From positions 310,001 through 374,000 of the forward strand of contig SAXG01000019.1 in assembly GCA_012932865.1 (NCBI GenBank): 64,000 nt of DNA, read 5' to 3'. Under the pieces are notes generated by a model, which was given only the letters and a program-made list of their open reading frames with translations, was not told where the DNA came from and did no database searches. Numbering within the stretch: position 1 is the first letter of the stretch; each line of letters opens with the position of its first letter. The position numbers were made by a program, and so were the translations under genes. Source of the stretch: Amylostereum areolatum (taxonomy: Eukaryota; Basidiomycota; Agaricomycetes; Russulales; Stereaceae). Positions 35,214 to 46,712 of this stretch are shown piece after piece.

Positions 35214-36445
35214 ATGTCCTCGTCCACAAGCGACGCTGCGAGTACGTCTAGCTCGCGCTTTGAAAGACGCAAAATAATTGGGGAAGGAGCCTACTCAACG
35301 GTTCGTGTACTATGCTTCCGTGCCCGATGTCGCTTGACTGGTGAGCTGGCTTACAGGTCTACCTCGTGACGTCCAAGGCAACGGAGATGGAGTACGCTAT
35401 CAAAGCAATGGACAAGGTGCACCTACGGCGGAAAAAGAAGGTTGAGGTGTGTACTTATTGCCAGTGATGCTGTGGAGGAGCCCTCAGTTCGACGCAGGTT
35501 GCATATGCTGAAAGAGATGCTCTCCTCCGCCTTGGATCTTCTCATCCCGGCATCGCCGCCTGCCACGAGTACTTCCAGGACGACGACACAATATGTGCGT
35601 CTACATCGCCCCTTTCTCAGACCGATTCTCACAGCTTGTACCTTAGACTTCGTCCTCGACTACGCCTCGAACGGCGACCTTCACTCGTGGATATTCCGCC
35701 TCGGTTCGCTCTCCACCGATTGCAGCCGCTACTACGGTGCGCAACTCATCGACGCTGTGAGCTTCCTCCACTCCAAGAACGTCATCCACCGCGACCTCAA
35801 GCCTGAAAACCTCTTGCTGGATGGAGAGATGCGACTAAAGATCACGGATTTCGGGACGAGCGCGATATGCCAGCCAGGAGGTGCGTTTCCTGCGAGCTCA
35901 CGATCATCCACCCAATAGCTCACTTCTCCTTAGAGTGCGCGCGCGGCTTCGTTGGGACGGCACACTATCAACCGCCCGAGCTCATCTTATCCAACGAAAT
36001 GACCTACGCGTTCGTCGCCACGTTCCCGTCATAACCATTCCGCGTCTCACGCTCCTCTTTCAGTTCGGACCTCTGGTCGTGCGGGTGCACCCTCTACCAG
36101 ATGCTCGCCGGCCACTTCGCCTTCGCAGCGCCGACAGATTACCTGACGTGGCAGAAGATCAAGGCCGCGAACTACACCTTCCCACCCGCATTTCCGACGG
36201 CGGCCCAGGATCTCATCTCACGCTTGCTCGTGCTCGACCCGACCACGCGGCTGGGTGCTGGAGGGCCAGGCTCGGGGAACACTCCGGACAAGCTCAAAGC
36301 GCATGCATTCTTCGACGGCATCGAATGGGAACGTCTGTGGTCGTTGCGCGCACCGCCGATGGAGGCGGGGCTCGTTCGAAAGGAAGCCGGTGAGGAAAAT
36401 GGGGTGGGTTGGGCGGATGATGGAATGGATTGGGCAGATATGTGA
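35214..36445 (+). CDS. PDK1/PKH-like AGC protein kinase
   Basis: Exons 35214-35300, 35357-35446, 35498-35594, 35647-35880, 35934-36009 and 36064-36445 give 321 residues. The kinase core is complete: Gly loop IIGEGAYSTVYLV (residues 21-33), ATP lysine Lys45 in YAIKAMDK, HRDLKPEN with catalytic Asp141, and DFG Asp159. An activation segment with ARGFVGTAHYQPPELI follows, then SDLWSCGCTLYQMLAG. FVGTAxYxxPE and the helix after it resemble PDK1, which phosphorylates the activation loops of other AGC kinases. The protein ends soon after the kinase domain with no PH domain, so it is shorter than animal PDK1. A lone kinase of the same subfamily is the alternative. Introns 1 and 5 both use the uncommon donor GTTCGT, required by the frame. 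Confidence 0.9.
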
Positions 36446-37017
36446 TGAGGTGTGTTCGATGACGGACCTGCGTGCACTCTCACACTTACAAGAGCGAATG
36501 GACGGTAATTTCCAGACACTAGTCGTCGTAATCTATCCACATGCGATCGTGCTCTTCGCAGACGCGTCCACGCAGCGCCACCTCAAAAAGATTGTAACAT
36601 ATCGGTGCGCTCGCGTTTCATATCGACGTTCTCCGCACCCTCCAGCTCATGCCGTCTTTGCCAGCTTGTTTCCCTCGATGTGACGCCAAGGCTGTCTTTG
36701 CCGACATGGCCGCGATGCCTCGCAAGGCAAGCAAGCGTCCTGCCTATCGGATCGACCTGCTCGAGTGTATGTACATGCATCTGCTAACATAGCAATGCGG
36801 AGCGGAGGGCACAGGGTTCGGGAGGAGGGTGTCTGGGACTGGGTCGATATGAGCGCTGGCCATGGGCAGGGCTCAGTATGCCTTCCCCGTAATCATCTCG
36901 TATACCCGACGATGATAAGATCTGCAGCCGGTTCTCTGAGGACGATGCCCACTGTACGTCGCGACAACTGAAAACGAAAATGGTTCCAGCTTGACCGGCG
37001 TTCACAATTTATCCTAT
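36446..37017. other. Intergenic between convergent genes
   Basis: 3' regions of the PDK1-like and WW-like genes. Nothing further was recognised. Confidence 0.5.
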
Positions 37018-39448
37018 TCATACTTTGCCCGCGGCCCATGCGGCGAAGATCGCGGGAACCTGAAGGATACCCATCAGTCAGGATCTGAGTGATCTAGGGC
37101 GATACTGTTTAACTCTCACCAGGATGACGACTAGTGGTAATAGGGTGATCCCACCCAAAAGCGCCCCCCAATGTCCATCGAGAGCCGGCAGTGCTCTGGC
37201 AAGCTTCTCGATTATTGGGTTTGCGAGCCTAAAACCACGGACTCGGATGCCTGTGGCGCCGTTCCTCGGTAGACGCGAGGTGCCTGGAACAAAGTATAAG
37301 CCATCTGAAGACACCTGTGCGTAGCGGGGCTAGCAGGAGACCCACAGCTTCTCAGGAATATCCCAGCCACGGTCCGCGTGCGCATCGTGGGCGTCAACCG
37401 ATTTCCATCTTCAGATGAAAGCAACATCGCCATGAGCTCACGACACTCTTCGCGCGTGAATGCGGCCGCAGACGGAGATCCGGACGACTTGAGCGAATCT
37501 AGGGAAGGGCAAGTGTCAAGGTTAAGCGGTGTCGTCGATGCAGGAGCGGACAGTACCTGTGTACGACCACTTCAAGACGTCCATCGCCTCTGAAAATGCA
37601 CCTCCTGGGAGCACGAAATGTGCGGGGTGGGTCTCGACGAACGCCCAGTACCGGCGTTCCATCTCGAGTTCTGCAAGGCCCGGCGTCGTTGTTTGGTTCA
37701 ATCGTCCTGCGAGAGGTCACAGGCGACTTACCTTCTTCGGTTTCCGACGCAAACGACGCATCGTCGGGGGGTGGAAGCGTATCGGATATCCTACGATCGC
37801 CATGATGGATCCAGGCCTGTCCCGGAAAGCGGTCGGGTTGTGTGTTTGGGACCGCCAACGTGGGTATCCAGAGTTCCCAGCCGGGAGGCGGAAGCGCCGC
37901 CGTGCCATGGTCCAAGGACGTACAGAGGGTTTGCAGCGCGTTCAAGTGTCGTAAGTTCACGTCCGTCACGATGCGCAACTTCGGATGCGAGAAATACGGA
38001 GGGGAGACAGGTAAACGATGGATTTGCCATCCACGCCGTTCAAACTCTTGAGCTGACGTCGTGGATGCAACTTTGACCGCGGTGGCAGTTTTGCCCGAGC
38101 CGGGACTCGGAAGCGCCAGCCCCTGCGAGTTTGTCCGGGAGTTTATCGGTGTAGGGTAGCCATTGACGAATTCTACCGTTGGTGATTCCAAGGGCGGATG
38201 ATTTACGAGGGGAGAGTCGCTTGTCGAGCATTGCACGTCATATCCTGCACCTTTTCTTTCTCCACGACGGAGGGCGTTTAACGCATGTTCTTCCCCAGAA
38301 CGTGCTGCGGGACGATATTGGCTGCTGGGGTGCATGACAGAACGTCCTGAAGGCGCGCAATGGTATGAATCGTACCGAGTGTTGAATTCCTCCGTATCCG
38401 TCTCCCTGGAGAGTGTTCGTCCTTCGTTGAAGCGGGAAGCCGGTGGGCTGGCCGGGGTCGCAGGGCGCCTGCATCGAATCTCAGTAAGTAGTACTTGAGA
38501 TTTAGACGAAGACAGAGGAAAAACACGCCTCAGGTGGGGGAAGACGTGGGGTTTCCGTACTCCGCCGCCCGTTTCATACAGTTTGAGAGGGATCCCGTGA
38601 CATGCAATGGCCACCTCGCTACGGGCAGCGTCAGCAACTTGATTCCTGGGTAGAAGGAGGGCATCGGGAGCTTTGGAGTATATCAAGTGTAAAAGTGTTG
38701 CTCACTCTGGGTTTTCGTCTCGGAAGGCAGCCGTGGTCTCCTCCGAGGAAAGCTCGCGAGGCTTGTTGTCAAAGATCTGCGCAGAGATACTATCTTTCAG
38801 CGACCTCGCGAGGCTCGCGCGTGCTGGGTGAGAAAGCGTGCTAAGGACCGCGGCATCCCACGGTTCGCTGGACGGCGATTCCCGGATCCACACCAGACTG
38901 AGAGCGTCGTCGCCGCTCTTTGCGTCTCTCTTTCGAGTGCGAGCCTTGTCAGGTATGGCAACGGGCTTCGTAGTCGCAAGGGGCTCTGGCAGCTCCAAGT
39001 GCGGCGCGTGCGCCGGATCCGAGGGGGTAGCCTTGTGTATGATCGAGCTACCTCGGCGGCGTCGAGTGTTCATCCTTGGATGGTAATCAGGTCACGAACT
39101 TAAATTATAGAAGTCTGAAGGGGGCTCACAGAGGGTGCGACACGTTTGATTCTTGAATCCAAGATTGACCTGGCGGCGGCATGGGTGATGTGGTAGCCGA
39201 AGCCATGCTCTTAGATAGGGCGCTCTTGGTGGTACCGTGCCCCGGTGGTTTGTGGGACGATTTCTGTATCTCCAACAAAGAATGACGCGCCGGAGATTCT
39301 GGAGATCATACAAAGAAGGCCTAAGCGCCGAAGACAGAAAGCGTGCATTCAAAGTCGCACCCATCTTCGGAGTCGTATCGTCCACCTTCTGGCCACTGTC
39401 GGCATGTTCAGATGGGATGATGGTCGTGATGCGCTTTAGAAAGTCCAT
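37018..39448 (-). CDS. WW-like (PPGWE) protein with C-terminal membrane helix, paralogue 1
   Basis: A multi-exon gene from ATG 39448 (MDFLKRITTIIPSEHADSG) to TGA 37018. Early exons give SWIQESNVSHPL and WIRESPSSEPWDAAVLSTL. The long middle exon (about 38.5-37.74 kb) contains FERRGWQIHRLP, YFSHPKLRIVTDVNLR and PPPGWELW, which is half of a WW-type motif, and AWIHHGDRRI. Then follow ERRYWAFVETHPAHFVLPGGAF with MDVLKWSYTG, FTREECRELMAMLLSSED, and a last pair of exons. Those exons join LGGITLLPLVVIL to VPAIFAAWAAGKV to make a C-terminal membrane helix. The order GWxxHRLP / PPGWE / YWxFVxxHPAH / membrane tail defines a repeated family in Agaricomycetes of unknown function. A clear paralogue lies at 46.7-48.8 kb on the same strand. 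Confidence 0.8.
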
Positions 39449-40059
39449 GCTGAAAACGAGACGAGGGGGAGAAAGGCGATAAGCCCCTGCGTCTTGAAGC
39501 TTGAATTGCAAAGACCTCTTATACGAAACTCTCAAACACTTCGGCTGTGTGCCAACGTAAAGGCTTCCTACATCTGTAAAAACCTCTCGTGCGAATTGGA
39601 TCTTTTTGGAGGATATTGGACCTAAACGGCGAGTTAGAGGATTTGACGTGTTTAGGAAGGTCCTCTTACTACTAGATCTAATTTAGCGGCTAATGGTTTC
39701 TCAAGACGGTACAATCTCGGTCCAGCCGCACACCAACAGTGGTCTCAAACTGATCTCAACAGCATCCAAGCATTTTCACAACATAGGTTTGGTTCACTTT
39801 TAGATACCGTTGTCCTGCCTTTGTCACGGCTTTTGGGGCTTGCTCAGACACCATTAGAGAAACCGGGTATCCATTTTTCATACATTAGCACGAGGCACGG
39901 ATTGTAAACTAAGCGTTAATGAATGAGCGGAGGGGGGGGATGAAGCTACGGATGCGAGGGGAAATAGAGCAGGAGCGAGAACCATTGTACACGAACACAT
40001 ATTACGAGAATCGACTAAAGCGGAAGTGAACGTAAGCGTAGCGGGAGGGGGACACACAT
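39449..40059. other. Upstream of paralogue 1 and left end of the Plavaka transposon
   Basis: Contains the left inverted end at 39657. A separate motif just outside it, CTAAACGGCgagTTAGAGGA (about 39631-39650), matches the right end of the transposon (46315-46340) in direct orientation. No coding sequence was recognised. Confidence 0.5.
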
Positions 40060-42594
40060 CTACTCATCATTATAGTCAATCAATGCAGCAGGAACACCGG
40101 GGGCGGGCAGCACCGACAAAGGGCCTGTTCTAGACAGATAAATGAGTGGAATGGATTGAAAAGCTAGGGAAACAACTTACAAAGCCGCCGTGTACAAACC
40201 GGACATGAAGCTGTGGTAGAACGGGGGGCGAGTGTTCTCCATCTCGTTCAAAGTGGCAATATGGCCACCGTACACATCCAGGTATGTCCCCGCCGAGAAA
40301 TCGGACTTGACATGATGCCCGGATCGACGCTCGTGCAGAGATGCGTAAACCTACACAAGGATAAGCAAAGGTTTATCATATTGAGATCAAAATGAGTCAC
40401 TCACCGCTGTAAATGCCAGTGCAACCATTGCCTTCGGGAGCTCGATGCGACGCTCGTTAGTTACCGAGTCAATTGTAAACGGGAGCCTATCGCGGAAGCC
40501 GTCCGGAATTCCCTTTGCGAAAATGGTCTGGTGAAGAATTGTGATCCCGATTGGGTGACGGTAAGGTTGACCACGGCGCACAGCCCCAGTCAACCCATCC
40601 TACAGTATGATACTATAAGTCAGTAGAAACCCACAGAGACATGACCAGTGAAAACACACCGGAGAGTTGCGACGGAATATGTAGTTATAATCCCGGACAG
40701 CGAAAGCTACTGCCGCTTGACTCTGCTCCCCTTCAGGAAGCAGGTTGTACATTCCGACGATGTGATTGTCGCTGGATTCCTTGAACTTCAAGCGAAAGAT
40801 ACCAATGCGAGCGATGGGCTAGTACAAAATGGTCTGAGAACCGTGCTGCCAGGAAAAATCCAAACTGACTTACCAAGGGAATGAGACGGTTGATGTACCC
40901 GGGTTCCTGGAGCAAACGGCGGTGCATGTCGATACAGACATCGCGGAGAGACGCCGCTCGGATCAGTGCATTGCGCGAGAATGTCTCACTGAGCGTCGCA
41001 TCGGGAAACCCGTGGACTAGAAGGATCTCGTATATAATCTGAACGAAAGCGCCGCGGATTCCAAGTTGAACGATGTGCGATTGCACTCGAAGTGACATCC
41101 GCTGATGTGGGCCTCCCAGCACCAAGTTTGTATTCTCCGGAAACTCGCCTCCGACCGTTGCTGGTGGAAGGTTGATCACGCCGGCCGCTAGAGGACCTTC
41201 AGCATCAGAGACAAATCGGTCGCCTATGAGACCTAAAATTCGCCAAAGGTATCTCTGGCGGACATTACCTCCAGTGGTATCTTCGTTAACTTGGACCTGC
41301 TCTCCGAGGGCAGCATCAACAGCTGTGACAGGAAGAGCCGTGGAAGGAGCCGTGGCAGGAGGAGGAGCCGTGGCGGCGGCGGCGGCAGCGGCAGCGGCAG
41401 CGGGTGGAGCGGCGGCAGCGGCGGCGGCAGCGGATGGAGCGGCGGCAGCGGTGGCAGAAGCAGCGGTAGTGGCAGCGGATGGGGCAGCGGCAGCGGTGGT
41501 GGCAGCGGCAGCGGATGGAACGGCGGCGGGGACAGAAACAGGAATGGGTGGAGGAAGAGGAGCCGAGACCGGGGCAACAGGAGGGACGGCGGACGGAGGA
41601 GAAGGAGCTGTGTTAGAAGTCGACGGTCCCGCAACGGCTTGAGGGGCATCGAGGCGACTCAGGCAAGGATCAATGGGAACGAAAGATGGGCTTGAAGACG
41701 CAGCCGAATTTGCACTGGAGAGCCATGTAGGACGCTATAGTATCCGTTAGCATGCTGCACTTGAGGAGGTTAAGGACAACACATACCTCGAGGTTCACCT
41801 GACGCTGGAACTGCGTCGGGTTCGTCTTCGCCAACTCGTCCCCGTCGTCATCTTCGATCGCGTCAAAATCGTCTTCGGAGAGCGGCGAGAGGCCGTTATC
41901 GTCGTCATCGTCGTTTTCGTCCTACAAACAAATCCGTCAATCAGCAACTCGGAACCTGATACAAAGTGAAAGTTATGTACCTCAATCATGGCAACACCTG
42001 TGTGACCCGAGGTAACCGCCTTTGCCTTGCCTTTCGTCCCGTCCACGTAGAGCTTGAGTGCAACCGGTGGAAGCTCGTCCTCTTGAAGAACAAGCTGAGG
42101 AGCGCGCGCTAAAGAAAGTGGAACGACAATGTCAGCCCGTGGGAACACACGCGATTGAACGCGAACGTACTCACACTTCCGAGTTTTTGACTTCTTCGCC
42201 GCTGGGCCATTGGCCTGAACACCTTTCCCCCCCTTTCGTTTCTTGCCCGCAGCTAAAGGAGGGAAGTGTGAGCGTCGGAAGACACCAACAAAGACAGCAA
42301 TACAACATACCGGCAGTAACAGGCTCGGATGCAACATCTATTTCGGCCACGGCCCACGGAGCCAGCGGAAAAAAAATGGTAAGTGGTCTGTGATTCGATG
42401 GGAAAAGCTATTGACGTACCATCCACAGGAGCTTGCTCTCGCTGTAATTGCGCTGCAGCGGCAGCCTTCGACGCCTTGGTGCGAGCACGAGTAGCAGCAG
42501 CCTTCTGCGCTGGCGAGAGTGCCGCGCTGGCGGTCCCAGAGGCCGAGGAAGTGTTGCGCTGCGACGTTCTCAATGTGCGTGACTGGTAACTCAT
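40060..42594 (-). CDS. DUF6532 protein, associated with the Plavaka transposon
   Basis: About eleven exons run from ATG 42594 (MSYQSRTLRTSQRN) to TAG 40060, and every junction I traced closes in frame. The N-terminal half is disordered: Ala/Lys-rich AQKAAATRARTKASKAAAA, a basic AGKKRKGGKG, an acidic DENDDDDNG run, and a long Ala/Pro/Ser tract from the GCC/GCA repeat at 41340-41560. The C-terminal half matches DUF6532: RMSLRVQSHIVQLGIRG, LKFKESSDNHIVG, AVRDYNYIFRRNSP, a TILHQTIF segment, IELPKAMVALAFTAVYA, and FSAGTYLDVYGGHIATLNEME. DUF6532 proteins are common near transposons in Agaricomycetes, with no known activity. The last intron (donor GTAAGT at 40177) adds a short exon ending IDYNDE. 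The gene is head-to-head with the Plavaka transposase. Confidence 0.82.
41340..41560. repeat. GCA/GCG trinucleotide tract inside the DUF6532 gene
   Basis: A run of about 220 bp of GCGGCAGCG-type repeats encodes alanine-rich sequence on the minus strand. It is open in several frames, so long frames on the plus strand here are by-products. Confidence 0.85.
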
Positions 42595-42910
42595 GCCGTT
42601 GACGGGGGGGACGGAAAAGAAAAAGAGGGGAGAAGGAAAGTGGGGAAGAGGAAGAAGAGCGAGGATGCCTGTCGACACGGCGAGGTGAGCGTACAAATAT
42701 AAGTCCTGCGCCGTTTGCTGACATGGCCGTAGGTTTCGTAATAGTGCGGGCTCTGCGGAGCGTGAGCACTCTCACGTCTGGTGGGGTCTTGGTGAGTTTT
42801 AGACGGACTTGGTGAATTTAGGCGGCTGATTTCCTCCGCGCATAGTGAAATTGGATATAACGCACCCTTCTCTCCTCCACATCACGACCTCCAACACACG
42901 CTGTATCCTC
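42595..42910. promoter_or_regulatory. Bidirectional promoter of the Plavaka and DUF6532 genes
   Basis: These 316 bp separate the two start codons. A TATA-like CTTATATTTG faces the DUF6532 gene about 100 bp from its ATG (near 42697). GGATATAACG faces the transposase about 55 bp from its ATG (near 42855). This suggests coordinated expression of the pair. Confidence 0.6.
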
Positions 42911-45900
42911 ATGGCGTATCAGCTGCCCACAGCCAAGGCTTCCGTAGTTTGCAACGGATGCAGCAAAAACTTCTCGCCGCGCGGGCGTACAAACCACTGG
43001 AGACAGACTGCGCGCGAGGAATGCAAAGCTGCTCACACCGCATACCAGGCTCTTCAAGAAAGCCTGTTCCCCGGTCTTATGGCACCGCCAAATCCTCAAG
43101 TTGCGGAGAACCTATCAGCAGAGAACACGGGCGTCGGCGCAGACTACTTTTCGGAAAGTTATACACCTGCCGAACTCGGACTCGACAATCCAGCTGGCAA
43201 CACTGCCGATAATCCTCGTGCAACTCCTATGGATGTCGACAATGTTTTTCCGGCTCCTATGTCGGTCTCTGACAGGAATCAAGGAACCACGGAAGAAGAT
43301 GAAGCGGATGAAGAGGAGGATGTGCGAAACTTTGAGGAGCTCGGGCGCGTCTTGGAGCCCGTAATCAACCCGAATGCACCCCAATCGGCGCCAGGAGAAC
43401 TGCCTGCAGACGAACTAGCGGCTCCGCAAGATACTTCTGGCCGCCTCTTTACACCCGAAGAACGGCAACGTGTTGAAGGAAAGCTCTGGGTGCACCCGAT
43501 GATCGTGCCGTTCCCGAGCGAGAGCGCTGGCGCACCTCTCACTTTAGAGGTATCTGCGTCACAGTACGACACTCTGCGTTCGCATTTGGAATCTGGGAGT
43601 GCGGGAAACATCTGGGCACCGTTCAAGTCGAAACTCGACTGGTCCATGGCTTACTGGGCCAAAACACGTGGGCCAACATCGACCGCGGTCTCTGAGCTCC
43701 TCCAGATGGACGAGGTATGCATCCAATTGCCAGTGATCACGCGTCAAGTTCAATGCTCATTACCCTCTTTTACTTAGCTTGCCGAGAAACTCGACCTCTC
43801 ATTCTGCTCGTCGGCTCAGCTCAACAAGATCATCGACGAACAACTGCCTGGTCGGCCGAAGTTCACGATGGAGGAGATCCAGGTCGGTGGCGAGAACTTT
43901 GAGGTGTACTTTCGCGACATTGTTCCTTGCATCCGCGCGCTGTACGGCGACCCCGAATTTGCGCAACACCTGATCACGGTCCCGGAGCGCCACTACCAAG
44001 ATGCCGACATGACGATTCGGATGTACGATGAGATGAACACGGGCACTTGGTGGTGGAACGTGCAGGTGCTTGGCATCATCTTCTACGGTTCCCTCCTCCG
44101 ACCTAACACAAATTTTCTCTTCCGCAGACAAGCATTGAGGCAAAACTCCCTGGCGCAACAATCATCCCCCTCATCATATCATCAGACAAGACTCAGCTCA
44201 CGCTCTTTCACGGGAAGACAGCATACCCGGTCTACATGACAATCGGAAACATCCCGAAGGACATCCGTCGCAAGCCCTCCCGTCGGGCGCAAGTCCTCAT
44301 TGGCTACCTGCCCACAGCAAAACTGGACCACATCTCCAACAAGGCTGCCCGACGCCGTGCAACCGGCAACATTTTCCATGAGTGCATGCGTCGGATTCTT
44401 GCACCCATCAAGGACATCGGAGAAACCGGAATCGCCATGGTCAGCGGTGATGGCGTTTGGCGTCGCTGTCATCCCATCTATGCTATATTCGTTGGGGATT
44501 ATCCGGAGCAGGTTCTTGTGACGGCAACACTCTATGGTGACTGTCCAAGATGTCCGATTCTGCACGCTCTTCTCGGAGAGTACGATGATGACACAGACCT
44601 CGATTTCCGTGATGCCGACGACGCATTGGACGTCTTTGAACTGGCCGATGGTGATCCCACAACCTACCACGCTGCATGTCGTGAGGCGCGCCTCCGCCCT
44701 ATCTTCCATCCGTTCTGGGAAGATTTGCCCTATGTAAACATCTTTGCCTCATGCACACCCGATATCCTCCACCAGATGTATCAAGGAGTCATCAAGCATG
44801 TCATTGCATGGATTTCGGACCCGCAAGCATTTGGGCCCGACGAAATTGATGCCCGTTGTCATCGGATGCCACCCAACCACCACGCTCGCCTCTTCACACA
44901 TGGGATCAGCTCGCTTGTCCGGGTGTCGGGTACAGAGCACAAGCACATCGCGCGCATTCTCCTTGGTCTGATTGCAGATCTTCCTCTCCCAGATGGCCGC
45001 AGTCCTGCCCGCCTCATCCGCGCCGTTCGAGGAATTCTCGACTTCCTCTACCTTGCCCAATATCCATCCCATACCGATGAAACCCTTGCGCAGATGGACG
45101 ATGCTCTTCGGCGCTTCCACGACAATAAATCGATCTTCATTGATCTCGGAATCCGGCTGGATTTCAACCTTCCGAAAGTTCATGGTGCACGGCACTACTC
45201 GCCAAGCATCGTGCTCTTCGGTACAACAGATAACAGCAACACGGAGCAATCGGAACGCCTGCACATCGACTTTGCGAAAGACGCGTACAGGGCTACCAAC
45301 CGAAAAGATGAATATCCACAAATGACGGCATGGCTCGAACGTCGCGAGAAGGTCAACGCGCATGCGGCGTTCATTCAGTGGCGCTCTTCGGGGCACCCTC
45401 CTATCACTTCGGAACGGACACCAGAGGTGCACCTTCACATGCACACCCAGATGACGAAACATCCAACACTCCCAGCCGTCTCGTTCGATCGACTCCATGA
45501 ACTGTACGGCGCCGTTGACTTTTCCGATGCACTCGCAGCATTCATTGTCAAGTGTAACTACCCAGATCTCGGTCCTGGGCCCGCGCGTCACGAAGCTGAT
45601 AACACACTCATCCCGACCAGACCTATCGCCGTGTATCACAAGATTAAGCTCTGGAATCACGACGCTCTGCAACGCGAGGACGGAAAAGACGAGCAAGATG
45701 CTGTCCATGTTCGCCCTCAGCGGCGGGACACCCGTGGACGTATCGTTCCCGGTCGGTTTGACACCGTGTTGGTTAAATCGGGAGCTGGAGGTGCTCGCGG
45801 CGTAGCAGGTGAGCTTTGCTGCTCGTCTGAGATTTCACCGCTGACCGGTCATGACCAAGGCTACCGCGTCGCACAAGTGCGCGTGGTCTTCCGACTATCT

Positions 45901-46218
45901 GCCAAGACGGCCGACACCGTCTACCTACCCACACGTCCGACACCCCCACAACACCTTGCCTACATCGAGTGGTTCACGCCGTTCGCAAAGGAGCCAGAAG
46001 ATGACACACAGATGTACCGTGTGTCTCGTTCCGTGCACAATGGGCGACGCGACGCCGAAATCATCCCTATCGAAGACATCCAACGGAGTGTCCAGCTCTT
46101 CCCGCGTTTCGGTGCGACCGCTCCCCGTCATTGGACAAGCTATAATGTCCTTGAGGAGTGTACTAAATTCCGTGTCAGCTCATTCCTCGATCACCATACA
46201 TACAGGACCGTATTTTAG
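42911..46218 (+). CDS. Plavaka-type DNA transposase, complete
   Basis: Exons 42911-43714, 43778-44065, 44128-45808 and 45860-46218 give 1,043 residues. The N terminus has a putative zinc finger (VCNGCSKNFSPRGRTNHW, then EECK), and an acidic linker follows. The conserved core runs from RMYDEMNTGTWWWNVQ through SSDKTQLTLF, MTIGNIPKDIRRKPSR, IFHECMRRIL, PILHALLGEY and FHPFWEDLP to NTEQSERLHIDFAKDAY. The last exon resumes GYRVAQVRVVF and ends in a conserved LFPRFG...W-SYNVLEECTKFRV block. This is the Plavaka family of CACTA-like transposases. The last intron (45809-45859) is 51 nt and stop-free, so the frame is open with or without splicing. The 50-nt intron at the same place in the copy at the window start contains a stop, which supports splicing. 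No inactivating change was seen. Confidence 0.93.
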
Positions 46219-46344
46219 CCCGAGAGTCCGTACAATGACAATGTGTGTAACCTCTAAAAACCTCGGACTTGACTTAGACACCTTTTGACGTACTAGACCG
46301 CCTTAGAGGGCACCATCTAAACGGCACGCTAATTAGAGGACCTT

Positions 46345-46712
46345 GGCGCGGCATTTGCGGGAGAGGCTTTCCCTGATGTAGGAAATGGGAGCGATTGTAT
46401 AACGTTAGTTCACACGCCGTATAGCAAAGCTCACATGATGAGCGTACATGGATGGAGGTTGATGCAGGGCGATGGTCACGGGAAGTTTTCTGCCACGAGG
46501 CAGTCCGTTGGCGGGTGCAATCACCGCACGGGCGTTTCATGAGAGAAACATGATAGATAGAAAGTTCATACATACATAAAGTCACAATGGATGGTTGCGG
46601 GAAAGGAAAACAGTGAGTTTGCGATGTCGAACGAAGAAAAGGGGGAGTCGGAGTACGTAGGGAGTGGACGGCCTCTCAATAACGCTCGGAGACGACAGCG
46701 TCACTTCCGCGT
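46345..46712. other. Intergenic, nothing recognised
   Basis: Host DNA between the right end of the Plavaka transposon and the stop of WW-like paralogue 2. Confidence 0.5.

Larger units (their letters stand above)
39657..46344 (+). mobile_element. Plavaka DNA transposon with divergent DUF6532 gene, about 6.7 kb
   Basis: Inverted ends AAGGTCCTCTTA (39657-39668) and TAATTAGAGGACCTT (46330-46344) bound two divergent intact genes, a Plavaka transposase (+) and a DUF6532 protein (-). A GG dinucleotide lies outside each end and may be a 2-bp target duplication. The match between ends is only 10-12 bp, so the boundaries are less secure than those of the Tnp2 element. Subterminal copies of CCTCTAA/TTAGAGG occur near both ends. 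Confidence 0.65.

Noticed and set aside
41172..41695. Gly/Ser and Ala-rich plus-strand frames
   Set aside because: By-products of the GCA/GCG repeat inside the DUF6532 exon on the other strand.
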